64,000 nucleotides of DNA. Source: Frankiales bacterium. Its GTDB lineage: Bacteria > Actinomycetota > Actinomycetes > Mycobacteriales > Jatrophihabitantaceae. The notes under the pieces are model-generated. The model did no database searches and was not told the DNA's origin. It saw only the letters and a program-made list of their open reading frames with translations. The DNA lies in NCBI GenBank assembly GCA_025966315.1, contig JAOPUZ010000041.1, positions 1 through 64,000 of the forward strand, in the 5' to 3' direction. Positions 1 to 8,199 of the stretch are shown piece after piece. Every line of letters starts with the position of its first letter. Positions within the stretch are counted from its first letter, which is position 1. The translations under genes and the position numbers were made by a program.

Positions 1-75
1 GCGGATCTCAGCCCAATCCTCCACACCCAACACTCGCTTCCTCCCGGCTCGACTGAGCACAGGGTTTCGGGGAAG

Positions 76-121
76 CTGGTCAATTTCCGTTTGCCGCGCG
101 GTGGTCAGTCTTCACTTGCCG
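76..121. repeat. Two imperfect direct repeats, possibly the end of an IS21-type element
   Basis: Two copies of a roughly 20-base unit beginning TGGTCA and ending TTGCCG lie 25 bases apart (76-96 and 101-121), matching at about 15 of 20 positions. Tandem units of this kind with TGGTCA...TTGCCG are what I remember from ends of actinobacterial IS21-family elements. No istA/istB gene is inside the window, so any element would lie to the left. The assignment is from memory of the repeat style only. Confidence 0.3.
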
Positions 122-221
122 CCGACAGACGTGACGCACGATAGCTTTTAAATAAGCCTGAGCTCGGCCGATTACGCTGGCTTGCTGTGTTGATTCGGCC
201 TCGTTACTCAGGATCAGCGGT

Positions 222-518
222 TCATCTCTCCGGCCTCGATCGGCTGGGCGTGGGGCAGCCGAAGTAACTTTCGTTCGCCTGACGGCCGAGCCATTGGCTG
301 CCGAACAGGCCTCGCGGGAACCATTCGAAGATGAGCACGAGGAGCCGGGTGGCCGGAACCGAACGAACTACGTTGTCCCCCTCGACCTCACGCCGGCGGG
401 CAGCCAGCACTACGAGCAGATGTAGACATGGAGGGAAGACAAGCAGCGGTTCGAGCTGTGCTGCATTCTTTTCTTCAGCTACGGCCTGTCCCCTCGGAGG
501 AGTCATTTCGATTGACAT
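222..518 (-). CDS. Small hypothetical protein, 98 aa
   Basis: This is a possible gene of unknown function. Its ATG overlaps the TGA of the upstream 254-aa gene by one base (TGATG), an arrangement typical of translational coupling, and that is the main reason for listing it. The product has a hydrophobic middle (RLLVLIFEWFPRGLFG) and an arginine-rich tail, with no motif I recognise. GC at third codon positions is moderate in the second half and weaker in the first. It could be a shadow frame. Confidence 0.3.
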   Translation of the reverse strand: MSIEMTPPRGQAVAEEKNAAQLEPLLVFPPCLHLLVVLAARRREVEGDNVVRSVPATRLLVLIFEWFPRGLFGSQWLGRQANESYFGCPTPSRSRPER

Positions 519-1282
519 CAGGCTCCAGGTGCCGCGGGCTCCTGCTCCTCAGCCGTTTCCCTGAACCGTTGACCGTCACGAGTAAACGTAATGGCCTCGT
601 CATGCAGAGCCTTTAGGACTTCAATGTTCTGCCGCATGACGCCAGGGTTATGGTCGAAACTTGGCTTCCACCTGGCCGTCCGAGCGAGGACCTGGTCGTC
701 GGCCAGGCTGGCGAGCCACGCCGCGATCTGATGTTCGTTCGGGGAGCCTGCTATCCCGCCGATGAGATCGACCAGCTGGATTCGGAGCGTCGCTGCAACC
801 AGGCGCTCTTTGTGATGATCCGAAGCCGAAGTCATTGACCCGGCAGATATCGCGTCGCGTTCGTCGAGATGGGCGACCGCGATCTCGTAGCGTGTCGGGA
901 GTGGGTGCTCGGGCGGCTCTGTGCCCGTGATGAGGCGCGGCACCGCCTGGGTGCGGACCCATTGCGAGATCTCATCGAGCTCTGTCATCAGCACTGGCCA
1001 GCGGTCCGTGCCCGGCCTGCTGATCCCCATCGTCGGGAACAGGTTGATGGGAGTCCTGGTGCCCAACGGGGTTACTGCGATGACGTCGCCGACGCGTACC
1101 GGCTCTTCGGGCCGAGGAGCCAGGTCGTCCATCGAACGGGGCATCTGATCATTGCTGTACATGGCGGCCAGGCGGACGGCCATAATCGCGGGCATCCTGT
1201 GCTTCGCGTGGTTCCTGTAGAGCACCAACCGTCTCGATCTGCGCGACTCAAGCGGTGGTTTGAGCGCGCGCAAATGAAGCAC
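518..1282 (-). CDS. Hypothetical protein, up to 254 aa
   Basis: I do not recognise this protein. The translation has no signal peptide or membrane segment and reads like a soluble mixed alpha/beta protein. A stretch around residues 50-75 (EPVRVGDVIAVTPLGTRTP) looks like a small beta-rich domain, and the C-terminal half is mostly helical. The first ~30 residues are rich in arginine, so a later ATG at residue 30 or 34 is a possible start. It lies on the same strand as the TIR fusion gene 323 bases upstream and is coupled to a possible 98-aa gene downstream, so it may belong to the same defence-type locus. That link rests on position only. Confidence 0.5.
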   Translation of the reverse strand: MLHLRALKPPLESRRSRRLVLYRNHAKHRMPAIMAVRLAAMYSNDQMPRSMDDLAPRPEEPVRVGDVIAVTPLGTRTPINLFPTMGISRPGTDRWPVLMTELDEISQWVRTQAVPRLITGTEPPEHPLPTRYEIAVAHLDERDAISAGSMTSASDHHKERLVAATLRIQLVDLIGGIAGSPNEHQIAAWLASLADDQVLARTARWKPSFDHNPGVMRQNIEVLKALHDEAITFTRDGQRFRETAEEQEPAAPGA

Positions 1283-1605
1283 CGACGGACAAATGTGAGC
1301 GGCGCCTCATTTGTCGGGTCATGGAAAGAATGCGCTCGATCGTTCCGCGCCTCGATAGTCAAAGAACCGATGCGACGACCAGACGTCAAACACACAGAGG
1401 CTTCTGAGGTCCACCGACTTACTAAGTGCGACTGGTATCCTGGACGGGATCGACTCTGCGCGAAGTGCAACTCGCCGGGGTCAGTAGTAGGTACACCCAC
1501 ACACACTAGGGACTGCGGCGACGCTCGTCGACCAACCGCCCGGTGGCGCTGCTGCAAAGCAGCGACCCGTCGACACGATCAGGATCGAGCTCGTCCGCAC
1601 AGTAA
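1283..1605. other. Intergenic, nothing recognised
   Basis: These 323 bases separate the hypothetical gene from the TIR fusion gene. Open frames here are continuations of shadow frames. I see no clear hairpin terminator or repeat. Confidence 0.5.
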
Positions 1606-2580
1606 CTACTTCAGTCGTTTCCTGATCCAGTCCATCACCTTCGGGTAAGCGAGGAACTGGTCGGCGAGCACCAGCTGCCGTTCTTGGATGCGCACGCCGA
1701 TGGCACGAACGTCGAGTCCCGGCTCTACGACGCAGAGAGTGTCCTTGATTCGGCGACTCTCCGCTGTGCTGCGCGTGTACTCACCCACGCACTCAGGGCT
1801 ATGCAGGAAAGTTTCGCTCATCACGTAAAGGTGAAGTGGCGCGGCCTTCATCGCCTGATCGACGGTCCGAGGCCAGCTCCCACTGGCAGTAGGAATCTGC
1901 CGGTAGTCCCAGATTTTCAGACCGGTGTCCAACCGCAGCCGATCCGAAAGGGCCGAGCCGAATTGCAGGTCTTGAACCGACATGCCGAGGAAGATGGTCG
2001 GTGATCCATCTTGTTTGGCTTTGCGTTCCCAAGCTGGCTCCGAGATGCCAACGAGGGTTCGAGTGCTACGGACGACCCCTGAGCGCCCTTGGATCTCCCT
2101 CATGACGACGTCGTCGAAATGACCACGGTCATCAGCCACGACGTCGAGGACGACCCTGTTTCGAGTTCGGCACAGATAGAGGGTCCGAACCGCAGGCACA
2201 CTCGCGAGCACAGCCGCGGCATAGTCGGCGGATTGCCTCGATACGCTCACGTCGCACACAACATAGGCGCGGTATGAGTTCTTCAGAAGGTGTGCTCTCG
2301 TACGTGCCCTCGGTCCATCGGAAACCTCATCGACTGCCCAAGTACGCACCTTGCGAATCGGTGCGTGCCACCCGTGTATCTGCTTCAGAACGCCTTTGAG
2401 GGCGTTTGGCTCACCACGTACGACGGCGACGACGTCAACCTCCGAGTACACCGCTGCTGCGCTGACAACTTGGGGGACCTCGCGGAGTAGATCAACGACG
2501 TACCCTGATCGCGGCGGAGGCACCGTAATGCGGAGCAGCCACGTACAGTCGCCAGTACCCACGTCATTACGCTTCACCAC
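1606..2580 (-). CDS. Tandem Lrp/AsnC ligand-binding domains fused to a TIR domain, 324 aa
   Basis: The first ~180 residues hold two copies of the alpha/beta ligand-binding fold of Lrp/AsnC regulators (about 13-86 and 103-180). Each has the strand-helix pattern with a 'REVPQVVSA...EVDVVAVV' or 'ASVPAVRTL...NRVVLDVV' core, but there is no DNA-binding helix-turn-helix. Residues ~193-324 read as a bacterial TIR domain: first strand PTIFLGMS, BB-loop region around 226-236, and FLHSPECVGEY with a glutamate (E267) where TIR NADases place the catalytic residue. TIR domains of this type often degrade NAD+ in anti-phage defence; the N-terminal pair could sense a small molecule such as an amino acid. 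The start is GTG, preceded by GAGG at about 8 bases. The sensor-effector reading is inference. Confidence 0.72.
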   Translation of the reverse strand: MVKRNDVGTGDCTWLLRITVPPPRSGYVVDLLREVPQVVSAAAVYSEVDVVAVVRGEPNALKGVLKQIHGWHAPIRKVRTWAVDEVSDGPRARTRAHLLKNSYRAYVVCDVSVSRQSADYAAAVLASVPAVRTLYLCRTRNRVVLDVVADDRGHFDDVVMREIQGRSGVVRSTRTLVGISEPAWERKAKQDGSPTIFLGMSVQDLQFGSALSDRLRLDTGLKIWDYRQIPTASGSWPRTVDQAMKAAPLHLYVMSETFLHSPECVGEYTRSTAESRRIKDTLCVVEPGLDVRAIGVRIQERQLVLADQFLAYPKVMDWIRKRLK

Positions 2581-3208
2581 AGTTGACCTCGCATTGATGT
2601 CAGGCGCTGGCCGGTGCCGCCGATAGCTTTACTAGTACAGCAAGGTTCGCGATAGACGCCAGGGCGGTCACGCGCGCGACCTGCCAAAAGCAAGCGCATA
2701 TTGGGACCACAACCCTATCCGCAGAGCCCGACCGAAGTTACGGCTTCAAGGTGGTGGACACATAAGTCGGGCCTCCCTTCTCGACGAGCGGCTGGGCATC
2801 ACGAGCTATTCGACGATTGGGCCAGGGCAGAGCGACACGACGCGGTGGAGCATTCGGCCGAATTCCGACGTCCTCCCGCCCGACGTCCTTGATATTGCAC
2901 CGTCGCGCCCGTCAGCAGCGAAACCGTCGGTCGGCGCGCGCCCCGCCACGAGATCGACCAGTACAGACGGACTGTTCTGGCGCGGGCATGACCCGTGAAA
3001 TAGTCCAGCCAGCCGGAACCAGGCGTTGACCGTCCAACAGTCAGAGCGAGCCGTCCAGTCATGACTTCGGGCTGGTCGCTGGCCGGGGTGGGCCGCGAAT
3101 TCGGCCGGGAACACACCGTGACTCAAGCCGTTCTAGTGCAGGCCGGCATCCCACGGCGGCATATCCATCGACGGTAGCGTCAGCGGGCGAGACCGGCTGC
3201 AAAGTGGG
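2581..3208. other. About 630 bases with no confident gene
   Basis: Several short open frames overlap on both strands with no clear winner. One plus-strand frame from 3061 to 3177 encodes a short basic peptide (WSLAGVGREFGREHTVTQA...) that faintly recalls a helix-turn-helix of a recombinase, and another (about 2760-2999) has high third-position GC. Both may be remains of decayed genes. I cannot assign either. Confidence 0.4.
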
Positions 3209-4924
3209 TCAGCGGGCGGCCTCTTCGACTGCTTTGTCCACCCCGTACGCCCCCACCCTCATCAGCCCATCGACGACGTCAAGCAAAGCCGATCGCTCCT
3301 GCGGCCGCCGTGCCTGAGCCAACCCGCGAATGGCGAGATCGGCTACGTAGTGTGCGTTCCCCGCTGCGCCCGTTCGCATGTCCCCGGCGGCCTCGCCGGA
3401 TACCTCGATATACCGCTGAGCTGCCCGCAGTACCAAGGAGTCGACTCGGTCGGGGGCGTTCTGGAGCGTGATGAACAGCTGCGGCGTGGCTGCCTCGTAT
3501 GCAGCCGACTCAATCAACGCCGCCAGCATCGTCGAGTACGGCAGCAGCGGTTCGTTCCGAAGCTGCGCGGCGACCTCGGCTGCAGCCTTCCGGACGTCGA
3601 CGGCAGGATCATCGAAAAGCTCAGTGAGCGTCGCCGTGGCGAGCTGAACATTGCGAGTTCGCGTCACGCTGCTCGCGCCCTGTTGCGCGACACCTTTTCG
3701 GCTCGCCTCGTCAGTATCCCTCATGACCGCAGCCAAGGGTCCGGTCAACTCCCATTCCACTGCTGCGTGTCCCGCAACCTGGCCACCGCACGTTCGCACT
3801 GTCGCGTTTTCCGACACGAGCATGCGCTCAATGACCGGCAGTATCAACGCAGGCTCACCACCATTACCGATGTACATCATCAGTTGCCGCACGTACGGCA
3901 CGGTCAAAACGCTGTCGTCGGTGTCTATGAGCGTCGGGAATACAGCCACTGCGTCCGCGCGTGCAGAGCGGAGCGCGGCTCCGATCGTGTGCGCCGCCTG
4001 GCCGCGCACCGAGACGACGGGATCAGCAGCGAGAATCGGCAACGCGGGAATCACGGCAGTCGTCTTCGATCCGTCGGTATCGAAGACGAGGATGTCACCT
4101 AACGTCTCAGCGAGCGCCCCCCGTGCGCTGTTAAGGCCGTCGTTCCGCAACCGTTCACCGGGCGAGCGCTCGTCCGAGCTGAAGATGCCGCGATCATCGA
4201 TGGGATCGAGGGCACTGACCGCTCGATCCCGAATAAGTTCGACCACGTCGAGCGGCACTTCTCGCAGGTGGTCGCTCAGGGCAAAGCCCAGCCATCGATC
4301 ATTGTCCGCCTGACGAAGACTGGCGATGTGCCGAACGCAGTCGAACACCACATCGACCTGGTCGGCCGGCACCGGCGCCCCCTGCATTCCCCACAAGATG
4401 GCATTCGTGTAGGCCGTGTTGGTCTGATCGGTCAGTCGCAGGGCGAGCTTTGCGAAGCGAATCGGATCGGCAGTCGTCTGCTCCTTCAGCACGCTTGACA
4501 GCTCCCGGGCACCACCTTGCCGAGTCGACCAGTCACGCGCATCAGCTGAGTGACGCGCAATGGCTTGCAGCCAGTTGTCATCCGCCATCCGGCTCGCGGC
4601 GTCGCTCGAGATTGGTGAGTGCGGAGACACATCGAGTATTCCGCCGGACTCGATTGGCTGTTCGACTCCGAACGCCCGGCGATACTCGCCGAGGCGACGA
4701 CGACCAAGATCTGTCAGGCGCGACTCGTCGAGTGCCGAGAGCAGTGGGAAGGCGTAGCCGCCGTGTGGCCGTCGATCCCAGTCATAGCGAAGATCGCGAA
4801 CCGCGTCCTCCAACGTCTGATGCTTCGTGTCGTCGAGATGCGGAGCGATCCCTTGGATGACCAGTCGCGGCATCCAGGTGTAATCCCCTCCTGCCTGGCA
4901 AAACAGGCGAGCGGGATCACTGAT
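3209..4924 (-). pseudogene. C-terminal helical-repeat (HEAT-like) fragment of a large protein, 5' end lost at an IS
   Basis: The first in-frame ATG (4873) gives 554 residues, but the frame stays open past it to the edge of the insertion sequence at 4925, so the ATG is probably internal. The first 75 residues (IQGIAPHLDD...LEDAVRDLRYDWDRR...LLSALDESRLTDLGRRRLGEYRRAF) resemble a segment that precedes the helical repeats in very large STAND/NACHT-type NTPases. The rest is a series of paired helices with alanine/leucine spacing typical of HEAT repeats (e.g. AADPVVSVRGQAAHTIGAAL, FDDPAVDVRKAAAEVAAQL). No nucleotide-binding motif remains. I infer the N-terminal part was removed by IS insertion and adjacent deletion, because no matching sequence lies beyond the IS. 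Parent family is uncertain. Confidence 0.6.
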
Positions 4925-4942
4925 TAAGCCTCGATCCGTGGA
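4925..4942 (+). repeat. IS1380 left inverted repeat
   Basis: Sequence TAAGCCTCGATCCGTGGA, identical to the reverse complement of 6577-6594. Confidence 0.85.
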
Positions 4943-5079
4943 ACCGCTGATCGAATGATCTTGACCAGCTGTAGTTGATCATCGGGCGGGTGCTGGCGCG
5001 AAGTGGCGCGACGGATCTGCTGGTCTGCCCAGCTGTTCCACGATGTTCCTGGTTGGGCCTGTCGGCGATCGGCGGGTTG

Positions 5080-6471
5080 TCAGGCGGTGGTTGGTGGTCC
5101 GGTTGCGGCGTTCCAGAGGGTGGACCATTGCTCGGCCCAGGGCCAGTGGGCGGGTAGGTGCAGCACGCGGCGCCGGGCCGGGCGGGCCAGGCGGGCCGGG
5201 ACGGCGACGAGGTGGCGGCGCAAGGTCGCGCCGCGGGCCACGGCGTGCGCGCCGCCGATCACGGTGCCGGCGGCGCGGAGCAGGTTGTGGCAGATGGCGG
5301 CGCAGATCGCCCACGCGCTGTTGGCGGCGAATCGGCCTGAGGGCATCCCGGACAGTGGTCCGTCGATCAGGTCGGAGTGCACGGTCTCGATGACCGCGTG
5401 GCGTCGGTGGGTGATGTCGGCCTGCGCTGTTGGCTCCAGGCTGTTGGTGAAGAACGGATGATGACGCCAGACCGGGAACAACTCATCGGTCCGGGCGCGG
5501 TCGCGGACCCGGCGCACGATCAGCCGGGCGGTCACCGGGTGCGTGGTCGAGGCGAACGCGGTGAACTGCACTTCGGCGACTTCGGCGTCGGAGATCAGCT
5601 GCCCGGTGTCGGGGTCTAGGACCGCGCCGGGATAGCGCACCGGCGTCCACGCATCCTCGCCGATCGCGGCGATGGCGCGCGCCACGGAGGGGTTCTTGGT
5701 GAGCACGAGCGAGAACCGGGCTCCGGCCCGCAGGCAGGCCCCGATCACGGCGCGGCTGCCGTAGGCGCAGTCGCCACGGAGCAGGACCTCGCTGCTGGCG
5801 CCGGCCGCCCGGGCGGTGCCGATGGCGTCGGTGACCATCGTCGCCGCACCTTTACCCGAACCCGCGCGTCCGGCCCGCAGCCGGATCCCGGCCACCACCG
5901 GCGCACCGGTCTCGGTGCTGATCGTGGTGATCAGCGGGGACAGGCCCTTGCGCAGGATCTGTTTGCCCGCGATCTTCGTGTGCCCGTAGGAGGCGCCCTG
6001 CTTGTGATGGCCATAGATCGGGCGCAGCAGGGAATCGATGTCCACGAACGCCCGCGTCCCAATGCCCGGTAACAAGTCGCTGTGCTGCACGAGGTTGACC
6101 AGATGCGCCCGGGCCACCGAGGCCAACTGCAGCGTGTGACCATGGGTGAACTCGCGCAGCAACTGACCCAGCGTCGCCGCGGCGTAGACCCCGCCGAAGA
6201 TCTGCTTCATCCCGCCCGCGCGGACCACGTCCAGGTCATCGATGCAATCCGCCCCAACGGCCATCCCCGCCACGATCGAGGTCAGCTTCCCCGCCGGGTT
6301 CACCCCCGCCGACACAACCCTCGTCGACCGGAACCGGACCCGCGTCCCGATCAACCCGGACAACCCCGCCTGCTCCGCCAGCGCCATCACCGGAATCAGG
6401 CCCGAGTACGACACCAAGTTGTCATCATCGAAGATCGGCGTGGCCCGCGCCCACGCATCAGGTAGCTTCAC
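5080..6471 (-). CDS. IS1380-family DDE transposase, 463 aa
   Basis: This transposase would excise and insert the surrounding element. The family pattern is clear. There is a first catalytic aspartate in FVDIDSLLRPIYGHHKQG, a second in LLRGDCAYGS and a glutamate in HAVIETVHSDL. The N-terminal helical part (SGLIPVMALAEQAGL) and the later GRFAANSAWAICAAICHNLL segment are also characteristic. Length is normal for the family and the frame is uninterrupted, so the element may be active. The gene is the only one between the inverted repeats. Confidence 0.9.
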   Translation of the reverse strand: MKLPDAWARATPIFDDDNLVSYSGLIPVMALAEQAGLSGLIGTRVRFRSTRVVSAGVNPAGKLTSIVAGMAVGADCIDDLDVVRAGGMKQIFGGVYAAATLGQLLREFTHGHTLQLASVARAHLVNLVQHSDLLPGIGTRAFVDIDSLLRPIYGHHKQGASYGHTKIAGKQILRKGLSPLITTISTETGAPVVAGIRLRAGRAGSGKGAATMVTDAIGTARAAGASSEVLLRGDCAYGSRAVIGACLRAGARFSLVLTKNPSVARAIAAIGEDAWTPVRYPGAVLDPDTGQLISDAEVAEVQFTAFASTTHPVTARLIVRRVRDRARTDELFPVWRHHPFFTNSLEPTAQADITHRRHAVIETVHSDLIDGPLSGMPSGRFAANSAWAICAAICHNLLRAAGTVIGGAHAVARGATLRRHLVAVPARLARPARRRVLHLPAHWPWAEQWSTLWNAATGPPTTA

Positions 6472-6576
6472 TATCAGTGCCTTCTGGTACGGAACGGATC
6501 AAGAGCTCGACACTCCCGATTCTTCCGAGCCAGAAGGCACTTTCACGTGATCACCACGCCGTCAGGCGGCTATCGG

Positions 6577-6594
6577 TCCACGGATCGAGGCTTA
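6577..6594 (-). repeat. IS1380 right inverted repeat
   Basis: Reverse complement of the left repeat. Its outermost three bases (tta on the plus strand) supply the TAA stop codon of the neighbouring nucleotidyltransferase gene. Confidence 0.85.
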
Positions 6595-7242
6595 GTCCCG
6601 ACCGGGTTCGAGTTCGGCCCTCCAGTCCGCGAAGAACGCCCTGACCTCAGCAACGTTCACCCCGCCGAGTTCGAGATCGTCATCGCTGTAACGCGAGAGC
6701 AAATCGATCATCTCGACGAAGACTCCGACCTCGAAGCCCGCGTCGACCTCCCGCGCCAACTCAAGCAGCTCCGACTTGCTGAACCGCCGACTAAGGGCGA
6801 AGACGTCCACGAAGTCACGGGCAGCGGCACGGTCAAACAGCGCGATCGCCTTGCGTCCGGCCAGCTCCGCCGGGGCGAACGTCGGACCAGCGATGCTGGC
6901 CATCGCGGGACGACCCGGAGCGGAGTCCAAAGCCAGGTCCACCAGCAGGTCCTTAGGTCCGTGGATGAGCAGGCGGCAGAACGTGCCGCCGTCCTGCACT
7001 GTGTCGACATCCCAACCGTGCCGAGCAGCCGCGGCAAAGAGCTGATCCCGCGCCCGACCAACATCACCAGCACCGGGCCTAGTGAAGAAGTCCAGGTCCT
7101 GGGTCGGACGCGCCGTCAGACCCTGTGCCAGCAATGCCCCTCCCCCGGCCAGCAGGAACCCATCACTAGCCGGCAGGCCGAAGAACAATTGCGCGACCTG
7201 CACCTGAAACGCAGTCAAACGACCGCCGTCCGCGCCAGTCAC
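6592..7242 (-). CDS. AbiEii/AbiGii-type (DUF1814) nucleotidyltransferase, putative toxin, 216 aa
   Basis: The protein has the nucleotidyltransferase core of AbiEii/MenT-like toxins: LLAGGGALLAQGL (about residues 31-42) followed by RPTQDLDFF (45-53) with the metal-binding aspartates. It also has the family-typical segment GRKAIALFDRAAARDFVDVFAL. Toxins of this kind attach nucleotides to tRNA or other targets. The GTG start shares bases with the TAG stop of the upstream HTH gene (TAGTG), and this is a better start than longer in-frame options. The stop lies inside the end of the IS1380 element, so the last residues may not be the original C-terminus. Toxin function is inferred from family and pairing. 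Confidence 0.75.
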   Translation of the reverse strand: MTGADGGRLTAFQVQVAQLFFGLPASDGFLLAGGGALLAQGLTARPTQDLDFFTRPGAGDVGRARDQLFAAAARHGWDVDTVQDGGTFCRLLIHGPKDLLVDLALDSAPGRPAMASIAGPTFAPAELAGRKAIALFDRAAARDFVDVFALSRRFSKSELLELAREVDAGFEVGVFVEMIDLLSRYSDDDLELGGVNVAEVRAFFADWRAELEPGRD

Positions 7243-7775
7243 TACGCCACGACCGGCACATCCAAGACACCACGAACCTGATCGATAAGCGGCGACCACG
7301 CCGAGCGCACCGCCCTGGGCAACACCAGCTCATCCCACAGATCAACCAGCAGCGCGCCATCGACATACGCAAGCACGTCCGCGTCGCCGCCCTCCCGCAA
7401 CACCAGCTCATACACCCGAGCCCGATCGCCACGATCAGACAGCCGAAACAGCCTCCCCGGCTGCGACCAGTTCACCGTCAACGGCAACTCCACCGAAGCC
7501 AACGCCAGCTCCACAACCAGACGTGGCAGGCGACTGGGCACACGCACCACACGACCCCGAGCGACCGTCACATCTGCGAACTCGATCCGCGGCCGAACCT
7601 CCAGTTCGTAACCAGCGGCAGCAACGAGCCGATCGACCGTGTCCAGCGACGGCGACTTCCGCCCATGCTCATACGCCGACACGGCCGTACGCGAGGTACC
7701 AGCCCGACCCGCAAGCTGATCCTGACTCAGACCTGCGCCTCGGCGCATCCACGCCAACAACTCGGCGCCGCGCAT
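7242..7775 (-). CDS. XRE-type helix-turn-helix regulator, putative antitoxin, 177 aa
   Basis: Residues ~5-60 form a Cro/C1-type HTH (WMRRGAGLSQDQLAGRAG, then SRTAVSAYEHGRKSPS), followed by a ~115-residue domain I do not recognise that probably contacts the toxin. The ATG at 7775 is preceded by GGAGG at six bases, so upstream in-frame starts are rejected. It overlaps the nucleotidyltransferase gene and is likely its antitoxin and co-repressor, acting on the palindrome just upstream. Confidence 0.75.
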   Translation of the reverse strand: MRGAELLAWMRRGAGLSQDQLAGRAGTSRTAVSAYEHGRKSPSLDTVDRLVAAAGYELEVRPRIEFADVTVARGRVVRVPSRLPRLVVELALASVELPLTVNWSQPGRLFRLSDRGDRARVYELVLREGGDADVLAYVDGALLVDLWDELVLPRAVRSAWSPLIDQVRGVLDVPVVA

Positions 7776-7798
7776 GATGTACCTCCGTTCACTGACCT

Positions 7799-7814
7799 GT
7801 ATCCGATCAGATAC
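7799..7814. promoter_or_regulatory. Palindromic operator candidate for the HTH/nucleotidyltransferase pair
   Basis: GTATCCGATCAGATAC has 5-base arms GTATC/GATAC around a GATC centre. It lies 24 bases upstream of the HTH start codon, just before the ribosome-binding site, where an autoregulatory repressor would bind. Confidence 0.55.
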
Positions 7815-7849
7815 TAGCAGGACGTGACTCAATTCCGGGACATCTATGC

Positions 7850-7890
7850 GGGCGATACTGGGATCGAACCAGTAACCCTTATCGTGTCAA
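7850..7890 (-). other. Old attachment-site remnant: partial tRNA-Val(GAC) 3' part
   Basis: These 41 bases match the acceptor-to-anticodon portion of the intact tRNA-Val at 40,183-40,223 in 37 positions. The match stops just after the anticodon, so this is not a tRNA gene. It continues into a TGCTTTCC... arm shared with the second remnant at 38.5 kb. It is best read as the far junction left by an integrative element that used the tRNA gene as target. Confidence 0.75.
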
Positions 7891-8199
7891 TGCTTTCCAG
7901 ACCCGGTTGGTTGCTACCACTGAGCTTGAACCCGTTGGTTTCTGGGATGTCCGTAGTTGGGTGTCGTGGCTGGCGATCCGGTCTCACGAACGGCGCGCCT
8001 CGTACATACTCGACGTCGCCGGGCTGCTCACCGACCAGTAGCAGCCGCGCGTGAGGTGACCCGCGGTCGATACACCGTCTGGGTGGTCCATCCTACAGCT
8101 CGCAGCCCTGGCAGTCCCGAGCCGCCTCACCCAATTCAGCCAGGTGAGTGGTGGGTCGGATGAAGCGGGCCGCGCCCGCGGCGTCGCCAGACCGGACGG
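7891..8199. other. Island edge, no gene recognised
   Basis: After the attachment remnant come three loosely related GTTGG-containing repeats (about 7905, 7934 and 7956), similar in spacing to ACGTTGG repeats next to the second remnant. They may be integrase arm-type sites. No credible gene or terminator was seen before the glycosyltransferase at 8200. Confidence 0.4.

Larger units (their letters stand above)
4925..6594. mobile_element. IS1380-family insertion sequence, complete
   Basis: The element carries one transposase gene and ends in an 18-bp perfect inverted repeat (left 4925-4942, right 6577-6594). Flanking bases are TGAT on the left and GTCC on the right. If the family-typical CCT start is taken as the tip, the 4-base flanks are TAAG and CTTA. 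Neither reading gives a direct target duplication. The insertion separates the HEAT-repeat fragment from the nucleotidyltransferase gene, whose TAA stop is made by the right end of the element. Confidence 0.8.

Noticed and set aside
3061-3177. Short plus-strand peptide resembling a recombinase helix-turn-helix
   Set aside because: It is too short and too weak. No catalytic domain or ribosome-binding site is visible.
7824-8054. Frame encoding '...GDTGIEPVTL...' and a similar one at 38,510-38,776
   Set aside because: These are translations of partial tRNA-Val sequence in the attachment remnants, a well-known source of spurious proteins.
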